Below, piece after piece: positions 1 to 7,518 of a stretch of 14,270 bases of DNA. The notes under the pieces are model-generated. The model ran no database searches, was not told where the DNA came from, and saw only the letters and a list, made by a program, of their open reading frames with translations. Source of the DNA: JAEUMW01 sp039807745 (GTDB taxonomy: Bacteria; Pseudomonadota; Gammaproteobacteria; Burkholderiales; JAEUMW01). Position numbers and translations under genes: made by a program. The stretch lies in the NCBI GenBank assembly GCA_039807745.1, contig JBDHRV010000091.1, positions 1-14,270 on the forward strand, read 5' to 3'. How positions within the stretch are numbered: position 1 is the first letter of the stretch; every line of letters begins with the position of its first letter.

Positions 1-62
1 ACCACCAGCAACGCGAAGAGCGCGAAGGTCACTCCGATGCGCCGCCGCAGGTCCGACTTCAT
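1..62 (-). CDS. Sensor histidine kinase, N-terminal fragment (cut by window edge)
   Basis: Only the first 20 codons are present. The ATG (plus-strand 60-62) overlaps the TGA of the response regulator in an ATGA arrangement, which implies translational coupling. The visible peptide begins MKSDLRRRIG and continues into a hydrophobic run (VTFALFALLVV). This is a positively charged cytoplasmic start followed by a first transmembrane helix, as in membrane-bound sensor kinases. The kinase domains lie outside the window, so the call rests on position directly after an OmpR-type regulator plus this N-terminus. Its signal cannot be inferred. Confidence 0.7.
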   Translation of the reverse strand, partial: MKSDLRRRIGVTFALFALLV

Positions 63-754
63 CGCTCGGTGGGGGACGCAGCTTTGACCACCAGCCGGTA
101 GCCGAGGCCGTGCAGGTTCTGGATCGGATCGCCGCCGCCGGCGAGCGCGATGGCCCGGCGCAGGAGGTACATCTGGCTGCGCAGCGTGTCGTTCGTGATC
201 GGCTCGCCGCCCCAAACGGCCCCTTCGAGGTCGGTGCGCGAAAAGACCCGCTCCGGGTCCCGCATCATCGTCTCGATCAGGCGCAGGCACTTGGGCGGCA
301 ATTTGACCGGCTGGCCGTTGCAGGACAGGGTGGCGGTACGCGGATCGAGGTGAAGCACCCCGACTGCCAGCGGTCGCGGCAGCAGCTTGCCGGCATGGCG
401 CCGGTGCAGCGACGCGAGACGCGCTTCCACCTCCCGCAGCGAGAAGGGCTTGACGAGGTAATCGTCGGCTCCGTGCGCCAGACCGTCGATCTTGTCGTCG
501 ACCGTGTCGCGGGCGGTCACCATCAGGACCGGCGTGTCCTTGCGCGCCTCCTCACGCAGCTTGCGACACAAGGTCAATCCATCGAGACCGGGCAGACTCA
601 CGTCGAGCAGGATCGCGTCGAAATCGTGCGCGGTGGCAAGGTGCAGACCGGTGATGCCGTCGCCCGCCGCATCGACCGCATGGCCGCGGGCTTCCAGGAA
701 GTCGTACAGATTGGCGGCGATGCCGCTATCGTCCTCGATGATCAGGACCCGCAT
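59..754 (-). CDS. OmpR/PhoB-family two-component response regulator
   Basis: A 231-residue DNA-binding response regulator. The receiver domain (about residues 1-115) shows the acidic pair D8/D9, the phospho-acceptor D51 in ILLDVSLPG, T80 and the conserved K102 in VKPF. The C-terminal half (about 130-225) is an OmpR-type winged helix ending in the characteristic LHGLGYRLV strand. Length is normal for the family. It overlaps the following kinase start by four bases and lies 30 bases after bpt on the same strand, so it could be read from the aat-bpt transcript as well as its own promoter. No clear Shine-Dalgarno precedes the ATG. It resembles the PhoP/QseB/PmrA group, but the stimulus and targets cannot be told from sequence. 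Confidence 0.93.
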   Translation of the reverse strand: MRVLIIEDDSGIAANLYDFLEARGHAVDAAGDGITGLHLATAHDFDAILLDVSLPGLDGLTLCRKLREEARKDTPVLMVTARDTVDDKIDGLAHGADDYLVKPFSLREVEARLASLHRRHAGKLLPRPLAVGVLHLDPRTATLSCNGQPVKLPPKCLRLIETMMRDPERVFSRTDLEGAVWGGEPITNDTLRSQMYLLRRAIALAGGGDPIQNLHGLGYRLVVKAASPTER

Positions 755-784
755 GGGCGGCGGCTCGCGGGGCGGTGCGCCGCC

Positions 785-1516
785 TCAGGGCAAGGGCGGC
801 AGCAGCTGCCAGCGATCGTCGATCAGCCCCTCCATGGGGCGGAAGTTGATCTTGTAGACCATCTTGCGGCTCTGGGCGATCCAGTAGCCAAGATACAGGT
901 ACGGCAGCCCGAGCTTGCGGCAGAGTTCCGCCTGCCACATCACGTTGTACGTACCGTAACTCGCCCCCTCGACCGAAGGGTCGAAGAAGGTGTAGACGGA
1001 GGAAATGCCGTCCTGCAGGCGGTCCAGAATGCTCACCATGCGCAGGACCCCGTTCTCCCGGAATTCCACCAGGTTCGAGTTCACGTTGCTCTGAAGCAGG
1101 AAGTGGCGGTACTGCTCGCGGCTGTCCTGATCCATGCCGCCGCCGCTGTGCCGGCGCGACTGATAGCGAAGATAGAGCCCGTAGTGTTCGGGACTGTACT
1201 TGAGCTCGAGGATCTGCGAGGTCATCCCTTCGTGCCGGCGCCACGCGCGACGCTGCGCCCGGCTCGGCACGTATTCCTGGGTGACGACGCGCACCGGCAC
1301 GCAGGCGCGGCAGTGATCGCAATAGGGGCGGTACGTGAAGGCGCCGCTGCGCCGGAAGCCGGCCCGCACGAGCTCGGAGTAGACCGCGGTGTCGATCAGA
1401 TGACTGGGTGTCGCGACCTGCGACCGCGCCATCTTCTCCGGCAGATAGCTGCACGGGTACGGCGCAGTCGCGTAGAACTGCAGCATCGACAGGGGAAAAT
1501 CACCCAGATGGGTCAT
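785..1516 (-). CDS. bpt: Aspartate/glutamate leucyltransferase (bacterial ATE-type aminoacyl-tRNA-protein transferase)
   Basis: A 243-residue cytoplasmic enzyme of the ATE family. Bacterial Bpt proteins transfer leucine from Leu-tRNA to proteins with N-terminal Asp or Glu, creating a primary N-degron read by ClpS/ClpAP (family knowledge). Visible here are the conserved N-terminal segment LQFYATAPYPCSYLP, the YCDHCRACVPVRV motif (C66, C69, C72, with C22 upstream) and the C-terminal YLYLGYWIAQSRKMVYK block that forms the N-acetyltransferase-like core. Length is typical. The ATG at 1514-1516 lies 17 bases inside the end of aat, so the two are very probably co-transcribed and translationally coupled. 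The MTHLGDFPLS start matches the usual N-terminus of this family, which supports the start chosen. Confidence 0.95.
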   Translation of the reverse strand: MTHLGDFPLSMLQFYATAPYPCSYLPEKMARSQVATPSHLIDTAVYSELVRAGFRRSGAFTYRPYCDHCRACVPVRVVTQEYVPSRAQRRAWRRHEGMTSQILELKYSPEHYGLYLRYQSRRHSGGGMDQDSREQYRHFLLQSNVNSNLVEFRENGVLRMVSILDRLQDGISSVYTFFDPSVEGASYGTYNVMWQAELCRKLGLPYLYLGYWIAQSRKMVYKINFRPMEGLIDDRWQLLPPLP

Positions 1517-2198
1517 CGGTCAGTCGCCATGGAGCCGGAACGTCCGGATAGTTTAGCAATTCTCGCAACCTGCTCGTAAAGTTTGGCCGTGAAATCTCGC
1601 GCCCTCCCAGACTCGCCAGATGGGCGGTGCGCATCTGGCAGTCGATCAGCCCGAAGCCCCGCCGGGCGAGTTCGCGCACGAGGTGCACGAACGCTACCTT
1701 GGACGCGTCCGGCACCCGGGTGAACATGGATTCCCCATAGAAGACGCGGCCCAGCGCCACCCCGTACAGACCGCCTACCAGCTCGCCGGCGATCCACGTC
1801 TCCACCGAGTGCGCATACCCCGCGGCATGCAGTGTCGTATAGGCATCGAGCATCAACGGCGTGATCCAGGTTCCGGGCTGGTCGCCTCGCGGCGCCGCGC
1901 AGCCCTCCATCACGGCGCGAAACGAAGTGTCGGCCCGAACCTCGTAGTCGCGGCGCCGCAGCCGCTTGGCCAGCGATCGGGACACCCGGAGCTCTTCCGG
2001 GAAGAGCACCATGCGCGGATTCGGACTCCACCAGAGGATTGGCTCGCCCTCGCCGAACCACGGGAAGATGCCGCGTCGGTAGGCGTCGAGCAATCGCGGC
2101 ACCGATAGATCACCGCCTGCAGCGAGGAGGCCGTTGGGGTACTTCAGGGCCTTGTCGAGCGGGGGAAACGGGTCGGTGGGATGCAGCCAGGGAATCAC
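1500..2198 (-). CDS. aat: Leucyl/phenylalanyl-tRNA-protein transferase
   Basis: Cytoplasmic N-degron enzyme that moves Leu or Phe from tRNA to proteins with N-terminal Lys or Arg. Signature segments are visible: PNGLLAAGGDLSVPRLLDAYRRGIFPWF near the N-terminus, the WWSPNPRMVL motif, and the core YAHSVETW...LVGGLYGVALGRVFYGESMF, then DASKVAFVHLV and LIDCQMRTAHLASLGG. I chose the GTG at 2196-2198, giving 232 residues starting (M)IPWLHPTDPFPP, because this is the usual family N-terminus. The frame stays open back to a TTG at 2312, adding 38 low-complexity residues, but that TTG lies inside an FNR-type box and has no Shine-Dalgarno. The GTG also lacks a good ribosome site, so the start is moderately certain. 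The gene overlaps bpt by 17 bases. Confidence 0.93.
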   Translation of the reverse strand: MIPWLHPTDPFPPLDKALKYPNGLLAAGGDLSVPRLLDAYRRGIFPWFGEGEPILWWSPNPRMVLFPEELRVSRSLAKRLRRRDYEVRADTSFRAVMEGCAAPRGDQPGTWITPLMLDAYTTLHAAGYAHSVETWIAGELVGGLYGVALGRVFYGESMFTRVPDASKVAFVHLVRELARRGFGLIDCQMRTAHLASLGGREISRPNFTSRLRELLNYPDVPAPWRLTDDPSG

Positions 2199-2298
2199 TG
2201 GAAGGGGCGGTGTCGGCGTCGAATGGGGCGCGCCGAGTCGGTTCTCGCCAGCCGTATTGCCGGTGCAAGCCGGTCGCAAGGCCTGAATCGAGTCATTC

Positions 2299-2312
2299 TT
2301 GACCTGGGTCAA
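2299..2312 (+). promoter_or_regulatory. FNR/ANR-type operator upstream of ompW
   Basis: The sequence TTGACCTGGGTCAA is a perfect inverted repeat, TTGAC-N4-GTCAA, one base per half-site away from the FNR consensus TTGAT-N4-ATCAA. Its centre (2305.5) is 41.5 bases before the start predicted from the -10 hexamer at 2335-2340, the canonical class II activator position. The encoded FNR-like protein at 11906-12661 has recognition residues suited to such sites. The box lies about 100 bases upstream of the aat GTG, with no matching -10 in that direction, so control of ompW is the better reading. Confidence 0.8.
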
Positions 2313-2334
2313 GATTGATCATGCCGGCGGAACG

Positions 2335-2340
2335 TAGTAT
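2335..2340 (+). promoter_or_regulatory. -10 element of the ompW promoter
   Basis: TAGTAT matches four of six positions of TATAAT and lies 22 bases after the end of the FNR-type box. The predicted transcription start is near 2347, leaving an 89-base leader before the ompW ATG. No good -35 is seen at the expected spacing, as is usual for an activator-dependent class II promoter. Confidence 0.6.
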
Positions 2341-2435
2341 TTTGTGCACCACAGCATGGTTTTGTTTCTGTAATTTTGACCAACCCGGCCGCCCTTACGG
2401 AGCAGGCCATCTCAACGAGAGACGAGAGAAAGTAC

Positions 2436-3110
2436 ATGAAGAAAACTCTAATCGCGAGCCTTGTCGCCGCCGGCTTGGCGTCCGCTTTCGGAGCACAGGC
2501 CGCCGACGAGAATGTAGGTCCGTGGCTGGTGCGGTTGCGCGCCGTCAACATCGATCCGCAGTCGAGCTCTTCGGCCGGCGGGGCGGCCGGAATCCCGGAA
2601 GATGCAATCAGCGTCCAGAACCGCTGGGCGCCGGAGCTGGATGTCAGCTACTTCTTCACGAAGAACATTGCCCTGGAGCTGATCCTGACCTATCCGCAGA
2701 GCCAGCCGGTTTCGCTCGACGTGCCGGGGGTCTACAGCGGTGGCATCGGCAACGTGAAGCATCTGCCACCCACGCTGCTCGTCCAGTACCACTTCAACTG
2801 GGAAGGTAATCCCTTCAAGCCCTACGTCGGCGCCGGGATCAACTTCACGTGGTTCACCGAGAGCAACCTCAGCGTACCCTTCATCGTCCCCGGCGGCCTG
2901 CCTCTCAGCGTGTCGAACACGAGCTGGGGTCCGGCGCTGCAGGTCGGTGCCGATTACAAGCTGACCGAGCATTTGTACCTCAACGTGGACTTCAAGTACA
3001 TCTGGATCGACACCCAGGTGACGAGCAACAACATCGGTGCTCCGCTGGTGAACAGCAGGCTCGACATCGATCCCATGGTGTACGGCGTCGGCGTGGGTTA
3101 CCGCTTCTGA
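2436..3110 (+). CDS. ompW: OmpW-family outer-membrane beta-barrel protein
   Basis: A 224-residue outer-membrane protein. The ATG at 2436 follows a purine-rich GAGAGAAAG ribosome site and begins a textbook signal peptide, MKKTLIASLVAAGLASAFGAQA, with predicted cleavage after AQA. The frame extends 20 codons upstream to a TTG at 2376, but that would bury the signal peptide. The mature part shows alternating beta-strands, the family segments ELDVSYFFTKNIALEL, PPTLLVQYHF and KPYVGAGINFTWF, and ends in Phe (GVGVGYRF), the barrel-assembly signal. OmpW proteins form small eight-stranded barrels proposed to pass hydrophobic molecules, and ompW is oxygen-regulated in several proteobacteria. Here an FNR-type promoter precedes it and an intrinsic terminator follows, so it appears monocistronic. 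Confidence 0.93.
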   Translation: MKKTLIASLVAAGLASAFGAQAADENVGPWLVRLRAVNIDPQSSSSAGGAAGIPEDAISVQNRWAPELDVSYFFTKNIALELILTYPQSQPVSLDVPGVYSGGIGNVKHLPPTLLVQYHFNWEGNPFKPYVGAGINFTWFTESNLSVPFIVPGGLPLSVSNTSWGPALQVGADYKLTEHLYLNVDFKYIWIDTQVTSNNIGAPLVNSRLDIDPMVYGVGVGYRF

Positions 3111-3136
3111 TTCCAGGGAAGAGTGCAGAGACAGAG

Positions 3137-3165
3137 AGGGCAGCGCATGGCTGCCCTTTTTGTTT
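3137..3165 (+). terminator. Intrinsic terminator after ompW
   Basis: The stem AGGGCAGC / GCTGCCCT (8 base pairs, loop GCATG) is followed by TTTTTGTTT. It lies 26 bases after the ompW stop codon and separates ompW from the cco locus. Confidence 0.88.
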
Positions 3166-3217
3166 CCCCGATGCCAAGAGGGTCGTATCGACGGACTCTT
3201 TGCGTTAGCATTCGGCA

Positions 3218-5773
3218 ATGGGTATGGAAGTGGCGGCCACCGCGCAATCCATTACGGGACATGCGCCCGAGCCTTTAGATCGCGACGCCGGCTGTTTCCA
3301 CTGTGGCCTGCCGGTGCCGCCGAGCGCGTCGTTCGCGGTGCGGATCGACGGTGCGTGGCGCCCGATGTGCTGCCGCGGCTGTGCGGCCGTCGCCGAAGCG
3401 ATCGCGGCCCACGGGCTTGCCGGGTATTACCGGCATCGCACCGCCCCGGCGCTGCGCGGGCAGGAAGCGGTGCCCGCGTTCGTGGACGAGTTGCGGCTCT
3501 ACGACGATCCCGCGGTCCAGCAGAGCTTCGTGCGTGAGACCGCTCCGCACATGCGCGAGGCGGCGCTCATCCTCGAGGGCATCACCTGTGCCGCCTGTGT
3601 GTGGCTGAACGAACAGCATCTCGGGCGCCTGCCGGGCGTGGTGTCGGTCGCGATCAACTACACGACCCGGCGCGCCTATGTCCGCTGGGACGAGCGGTAC
3701 CTCAAGCTGTCCGACATTCTCAAAGCGGTGACCGACATCGGCTACGCCGCCCACCCCTTCGACACCGCGCGCTTCGACGAAGCCGCTCGACGCGAGCGCA
3801 AGAGCGCGCTGTGGCGCCTCTTCGTCGCCGGCTTCGGGATAATGCAGGTGATGATGTACGCCTATCCGGCCTACGTGGCGGATGGCGACATGACGCCGGA
3901 CATCGAGAGCCTGATGCGCTGGGCGAGCCTCATCCTGACCACGCCGGTGGTGCTCTACTCGGCGGCACCGTTCTTCGCCGCGGCGTGGCGCGATCTTTCA
4001 CGACGCCGGGTGGGGATGGACGTGCCGGTTGCCCTGGGAGTCGCGATCGCCTTCATCGCGAGCGTCGCGGCCACCGTGCAAGGCGGCGGCGAGGTCTACT
4101 TCGACTCGGTCACCATGTTCGTCTTCTTCCTGCTCGGCGGGCGGTTTCTCGAGATGAGCGCCCGGGTCAAGGCGGCACGTGCGGCGGAAGAACTGCTCAA
4201 GCTGATTCCGGCCTGCGCCGAGCGACTGACCGATTTCCCCCAGGGCCGCGACACCGAGCGCGTGGCCGTGACGACACTGAGACCCGGGGACTGCGTGCTG
4301 GTGAGGCCGGGCGAAGCGATCCCGGCGGATGGCGAGATTGCCGAAGGCGCGACCGAAGTGGACGATTCGCTCCTCACCGGAGAGAGCCGACCGCTTCTCA
4401 AGGTGCGCGGCGACCGGCTCACGGGCGGCGCGGTCAACGTGACGAGCCCGGTGGTGATGCGGGTGCTGCGTGTGGGACCGGATACGGTCGTCGCCGGCAT
4501 TCTTCGCCTGCTCGACCGGGCGGCGAGCGGCAAGCCTGCCCTGGCGCAGATGGCAGATCGGGCGGCGCAGATTTTCGTTGTCGTGCTGCTCCTCGTCGCG
4601 GCGTGCACTGCGGTGGCCTGGGCGCTGATCGATCCCTCACGTGCGCTCTGGATCACGGTGTCGGTGCTGGTGGTGAGCTGTCCGTGCGCATTGTCGCTGG
4701 CGACACCGGCGGCGCTCACGGCCGCCACAGGGGCACTGACGCGTCTCGGCGTGGTGGTGACGCGCGGGCACGCGCTCGAAACCCTGTCCCGCGCGACGCA
4801 CGTGATCTTCGACAAGACCGGCACGCTCACCCGCGGCCGCCCCGAACTCGCCGGGGTCGAGACCTGCGGCGTCTGGTCCGAGCGCGACGTGCTCCGGCTT
4901 GCCGCGGCGCTGGAGCGCGGCTCCGAGCACCCCATCGCCGCCGCCCTGACACGCGCCGCGGGGCAAGTGACGGCTGCGGGGCCGTTGGCAGCGGACGTCC
5001 GCAACCTGCCTGGCGCAGGGGTGGAAGGGACGGTGGGCGGCAGGTCGCTGAGGCTCGGCACCCCGGCCTTCGTTGGCGAACTGGCGGGTCCGCTGCCCGG
5101 GCCGTCACCGGATGGCGGGGCAACTCTGGTCGGTCTGGGCGATCGCGATGGCTGGCTGGCGCTCTTTCGGCTCACCGACACGCTGCGCCCCGGTGCCCGG
5201 GCGCTGATCGAATCGCTCGTCCGCTCGGGTCGCACGGTGGCGCTCTTGTCGGGTGATCGCACGGCGGCGGCACGCCAGGTCGCGACGAGTACCGGGATCG
5301 CCGAAGTGGTGGCGGACGTGACGCCGGCGCAGAAGCTCGAGTACGTGAAGGCGCTGCAGGCGCGCGGCGCGGTGGTGGCGATGGTCGGCGACGGAGTGAA
5401 CGACGCCCCGGTGCTGGCGGGTGCGGCGGTGTCCATCGCGATGGGTGGCGGCACCACGATCGCACAGGGCGCGAGCGACATGATCCTGCTCTCGAATCGG
5501 CTCGAGCATCTCGGCACAGCCTTCGAGACCGCAGGCCGGACGCGGCGCGTCATCCGCCAGAATCTCCTCTGGGCAGCGGCCTACAACGTGATCGCGCTGC
5601 CGCTCGCCATCGCCGGCTACGTGACGCCGTGGATGGCGGGGATCGGCATGTCGGCGAGCTCGCTCCTCGTGGTGCTGAACGCCCTGCGCCTCGCGCGCCG
5701 TGAGAAAGAACGGACGCGCACGGACGTGCGTGCGTTGGTGGCGGCGAAGCGCCTGGCGCCGCGGAGCTCGTAA
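3218..5773 (+). CDS. ccoI: Copper-exporting P1B-type ATPase for cbb3 oxidase assembly (CcoI/FixI)
   Basis: An 851-residue inner-membrane ATPase that delivers copper for the haem-copper centre of cbb3 oxidase. Order of parts: an N-terminal cysteine module (CFHC 26-29, CCRGC 51-55) typical of the FixI subgroup; an HMA metal-binding domain with GITCAAC (C124, C127); transmembrane helices from about 197; TGES 387-390; the membrane metal site CPC 488-490; the phosphorylated D532 in DKTGT; the HP motif 571-572; GDGVNDAP 724-731; and two final helices. All catalytic residues are present. The start is uncertain: no Shine-Dalgarno precedes the ATG at 3218, and a second ATG lies at 3224. The stop is two bases before ccoS, so they form one unit. 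Confidence 0.95.
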   Translation: MGMEVAATAQSITGHAPEPLDRDAGCFHCGLPVPPSASFAVRIDGAWRPMCCRGCAAVAEAIAAHGLAGYYRHRTAPALRGQEAVPAFVDELRLYDDPAVQQSFVRETAPHMREAALILEGITCAACVWLNEQHLGRLPGVVSVAINYTTRRAYVRWDERYLKLSDILKAVTDIGYAAHPFDTARFDEAARRERKSALWRLFVAGFGIMQVMMYAYPAYVADGDMTPDIESLMRWASLILTTPVVLYSAAPFFAAAWRDLSRRRVGMDVPVALGVAIAFIASVAATVQGGGEVYFDSVTMFVFFLLGGRFLEMSARVKAARAAEELLKLIPACAERLTDFPQGRDTERVAVTTLRPGDCVLVRPGEAIPADGEIAEGATEVDDSLLTGESRPLLKVRGDRLTGGAVNVTSPVVMRVLRVGPDTVVAGILRLLDRAASGKPALAQMADRAAQIFVVVLLLVAACTAVAWALIDPSRALWITVSVLVVSCPCALSLATPAALTAATGALTRLGVVVTRGHALETLSRATHVIFDKTGTLTRGRPELAGVETCGVWSERDVLRLAAALERGSEHPIAAALTRAAGQVTAAGPLAADVRNLPGAGVEGTVGGRSLRLGTPAFVGELAGPLPGPSPDGGATLVGLGDRDGWLALFRLTDTLRPGARALIESLVRSGRTVALLSGDRTAAARQVATSTGIAEVVADVTPAQKLEYVKALQARGAVVAMVGDGVNDAPVLAGAAVSIAMGGGTTIAQGASDMILLSNRLEHLGTAFETAGRTRRVIRQNLLWAAAYNVIALPLAIAGYVTPWMAGIGMSASSLLVVLNALRLARREKERTRTDVRALVAAKRLAPRSS

Positions 5774-5775
5774 CG

Positions 5776-5970
5776 ATGGAGATCCTGTATCTGCTCGTGC
5801 CGCTGTCCGTGACGCTCGTCTTCGTGATCGCGGTGGTGTTCTGGTATGCGCTGAAGAGCGGACAGTTCGACGATCTGGAAGGGCCGGCCTATCGCATTCT
5901 CATGGACGACGATGCGCCGGCTTCCACGGCGGGCCGCCCGAACGGAGATTTCGATCTGGATCAAAAATAG
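5776..5970 (+). CDS. ccoS: cbb3-type cytochrome oxidase assembly protein CcoS
   Basis: A 64-residue single-pass membrane protein. The hydrophobic helix is at about residues 3-25 (LYLLVPLSVTLVFVIAVVFWY). It is followed by the family signature SGQFDDLEGPAYRILMDDD, then a short acidic tail. CcoS is needed for cofactor insertion into the cbb3 catalytic subunit, together with CcoI. It starts two bases after the ccoI stop, with GGAG at 5763-5766 as ribosome site. The last codons contain an FNR-like box that may serve the downstream ccoN gene. Confidence 0.95.
   Translation: MEILYLLVPLSVTLVFVIAVVFWYALKSGQFDDLEGPAYRILMDDDAPASTAGRPNGDFDLDQK
5951..5964 (+). promoter_or_regulatory. Probable FNR/ANR-type box upstream of ccoN
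   Basis: TCGATCTGGATCAA matches TTGAT-N4-ATCAA at nine of ten half-site positions. It overlaps the end of the ccoS coding sequence, about 100 bases before the ccoN ATG. Unlike the ompW and hemN boxes, no convincing -10 hexamer lies 22 bases downstream. The nearest candidate, TAGCAT at 5980-5985, is about seven bases too close. FNR/ANR control of ccoNOQP is common in this group, so it is listed with moderate confidence. Confidence 0.5.
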
Positions 5971-6047
5971 ACCTTGCCGTAGCATTCGCACCGGGCCGAT
6001 TCCCGCCACTGGATGATCGCCCGGAGGACAGGAAATCTTCAGAACGC

Positions 6048-6054
6048 TAAGGAG
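6048..6054 (+). promoter_or_regulatory. Strong ribosome binding site that fixes the ccoN start
   Basis: TAAGGAG lies nine bases before the ATG at 6064. The open frame runs back to an ATG at 6013, but this Shine-Dalgarno and the family N-terminus select 6064. Confidence 0.88.
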
Positions 6055-6063
6055 ACGTGGAAC

Positions 6064-7500
6064 ATGAATTCGCAGGCGAATACCTACAACTACACCGTCG
6101 TCCGGCAATTCGCCATCATGACCGTCGTGTGGGGGGCCGTCGGCATGCTGGTCGGCGTGATCGCCGCCGCTCAGCTCATCTGGCCCGATCTTACCCACGG
6201 AATTTCGTGGCTCTCCTACGGGCGGTTGCGGCCCCTGCACACGAACGCCGTCATCTTCGCCTTCGGCGGCTCGGGCCTGTTCGCGACCTCCTACTATGTC
6301 GTCCAGCGCACCTGCCACGTGCGGCTCTTCAGCGACAGGCTCGCGGCCTTCACGTTCTGGGGCTGGACGGCGGTCATCGTGCTGGCCGTGATCACGCTGC
6401 CGCTCGGGTACACGACATCGAAGGAGTATGCCGAGCTCGAATGGCCGGTGGACATCTTGATCGCACTGGTGTGGGTGGCCTACGCGATCGTGTTCTTCGG
6501 TACCATCGTGAAGCGCAAGACGCCTCACATCTACGTCGCCAACTGGTTCTTCGGCGGTTACATCCTGACCATCGCGTTGCTGCACCTCGTGAACAGCGCC
6601 GAACTGCCGGTCTCGTTCACGGGCTGGAAGTCGTATTCGGCCTACGCGGGGTCGCAGGACGCGATGGTGCAGTGGTGGTACGGCCATAACGCGGTCGGTT
6701 TCTTTCTGACCGCGGGCTTCCTCGGCATGATGTACTACTTTGTCCCGAAGCAGGCCGGCCGGCCGGTCTACTCCTACCGGCTTTCGGTGGTCCACTTCTG
6801 GGCGCTCGTTTTCACCTACATGTGGGCCGGGCCGCACCACCTGCACTACACCGCGCTGCCCGACTGGACGCAGTCGATCGGGATGGTCTTCTCGCTGATC
6901 CTGCTCGCGCCTTCCTGGGGCGGCATGATCAACGGCATCATGACCCTCTCCGGTGCCTGGTATAAGCTGCGCACGGACCCGATCCTCAAGTTCCTGATCG
7001 TGGCGCTGTCGTTCTACGGCATGTCGACGTTCGAGGGACCGATGATGTCGGTGAAGACGGTGAACGCGCTCTCGCACTACACCGAGTGGACCATCGGTCA
7101 CGTGCACGCCGGTGCGCTCGGCTGGGTGGCGATGATCACGATCGGCAGCATCTACTACCTGATTCCGCGGCTCTTCGGGCGCACCGAGATGTACAGCACC
7201 GGGTTGATCACGCTGCACTTCTGGATCTCGACCATCGGCGTCGTGCTCTACATCGCGGCGATGTGGATCGCCGGCGTGACGCAGGGGCTGATGTGGCGGG
7301 CGATCAACTCCGACGGGACGCTCACCTACAGCTTCGTCGAAGCCGTGAAGGCGATGTATCCGTTCTACGGCATTCGCCTTCTGGGGGGCATGCTGTTCCT
7401 GGGCGGGATGCTGATCATGGTGTACAACGTCGTGAAGACGATAGCGGGCCACAAGGCGGTGGACGCGCCGATCCCCGCCGTTGCCGGCGCCCACGCCTGA
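6064..7500 (+). CDS. ccoN: cbb3-type cytochrome c oxidase catalytic subunit I
   Basis: A 478-residue multi-pass inner-membrane protein that reduces oxygen to water with high affinity and pumps protons. Residues expected for C-family haem-copper oxidases are all visible. H59 and H348 are the low-spin haem b ligands. H208, H258 and H259 are the CuB ligands. Y252 in FTYMWAGPHHLHY is the tyrosine cross-linked to a CuB histidine in this family, and H346 is the haem b3 ligand. The glutamate in STFEGPMMSVK (E324) is also conserved. Length is normal. The start at 6064 is set by a strong TAAGGAG. A gap of 93 bases separates it from ccoS, the widest inside the locus, consistent with an internal promoter; ccoO follows after 18 bases. 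Confidence 0.98.
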   Translation: MNSQANTYNYTVVRQFAIMTVVWGAVGMLVGVIAAAQLIWPDLTHGISWLSYGRLRPLHTNAVIFAFGGSGLFATSYYVVQRTCHVRLFSDRLAAFTFWGWTAVIVLAVITLPLGYTTSKEYAELEWPVDILIALVWVAYAIVFFGTIVKRKTPHIYVANWFFGGYILTIALLHLVNSAELPVSFTGWKSYSAYAGSQDAMVQWWYGHNAVGFFLTAGFLGMMYYFVPKQAGRPVYSYRLSVVHFWALVFTYMWAGPHHLHYTALPDWTQSIGMVFSLILLAPSWGGMINGIMTLSGAWYKLRTDPILKFLIVALSFYGMSTFEGPMMSVKTVNALSHYTEWTIGHVHAGALGWVAMITIGSIYYLIPRLFGRTEMYSTGLITLHFWISTIGVVLYIAAMWIAGVTQGLMWRAINSDGTLTYSFVEAVKAMYPFYGIRLLGGMLFLGGMLIMVYNVVKTIAGHKAVDAPIPAVAGAHA

Positions 7501-7518
7501 TCGAGAGGAGTCCCGCAA

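Noticed and set aside
110..1579. A 489-codon plus-strand open frame opposite the response regulator and bpt
   Set aside because: It spans two well-supported minus-strand genes and their gap, and its translation has no recognisable motif.
1991..2007. Inverted repeat GCTCTTCCGGGAAGAGC
   Set aside because: It lies in the middle of aat, encoding the conserved VLFPEEL region, with no T-run or promoter context; probably a chance palindrome.
2315..2380. Extra FNR-like half-sites TTGAT (2315) and TTGAC (2376) near the ompW promoter
   Set aside because: Each lacks a matching second half at the right distance, and single five-base half-sites are expected by chance.
4096..5553. A 485-codon minus-strand open frame opposite ccoI
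   Set aside because: Low-complexity Ser/Ala/Arg/Pro composition and no domain; it mirrors the codon pattern of the P-type ATPase gene.
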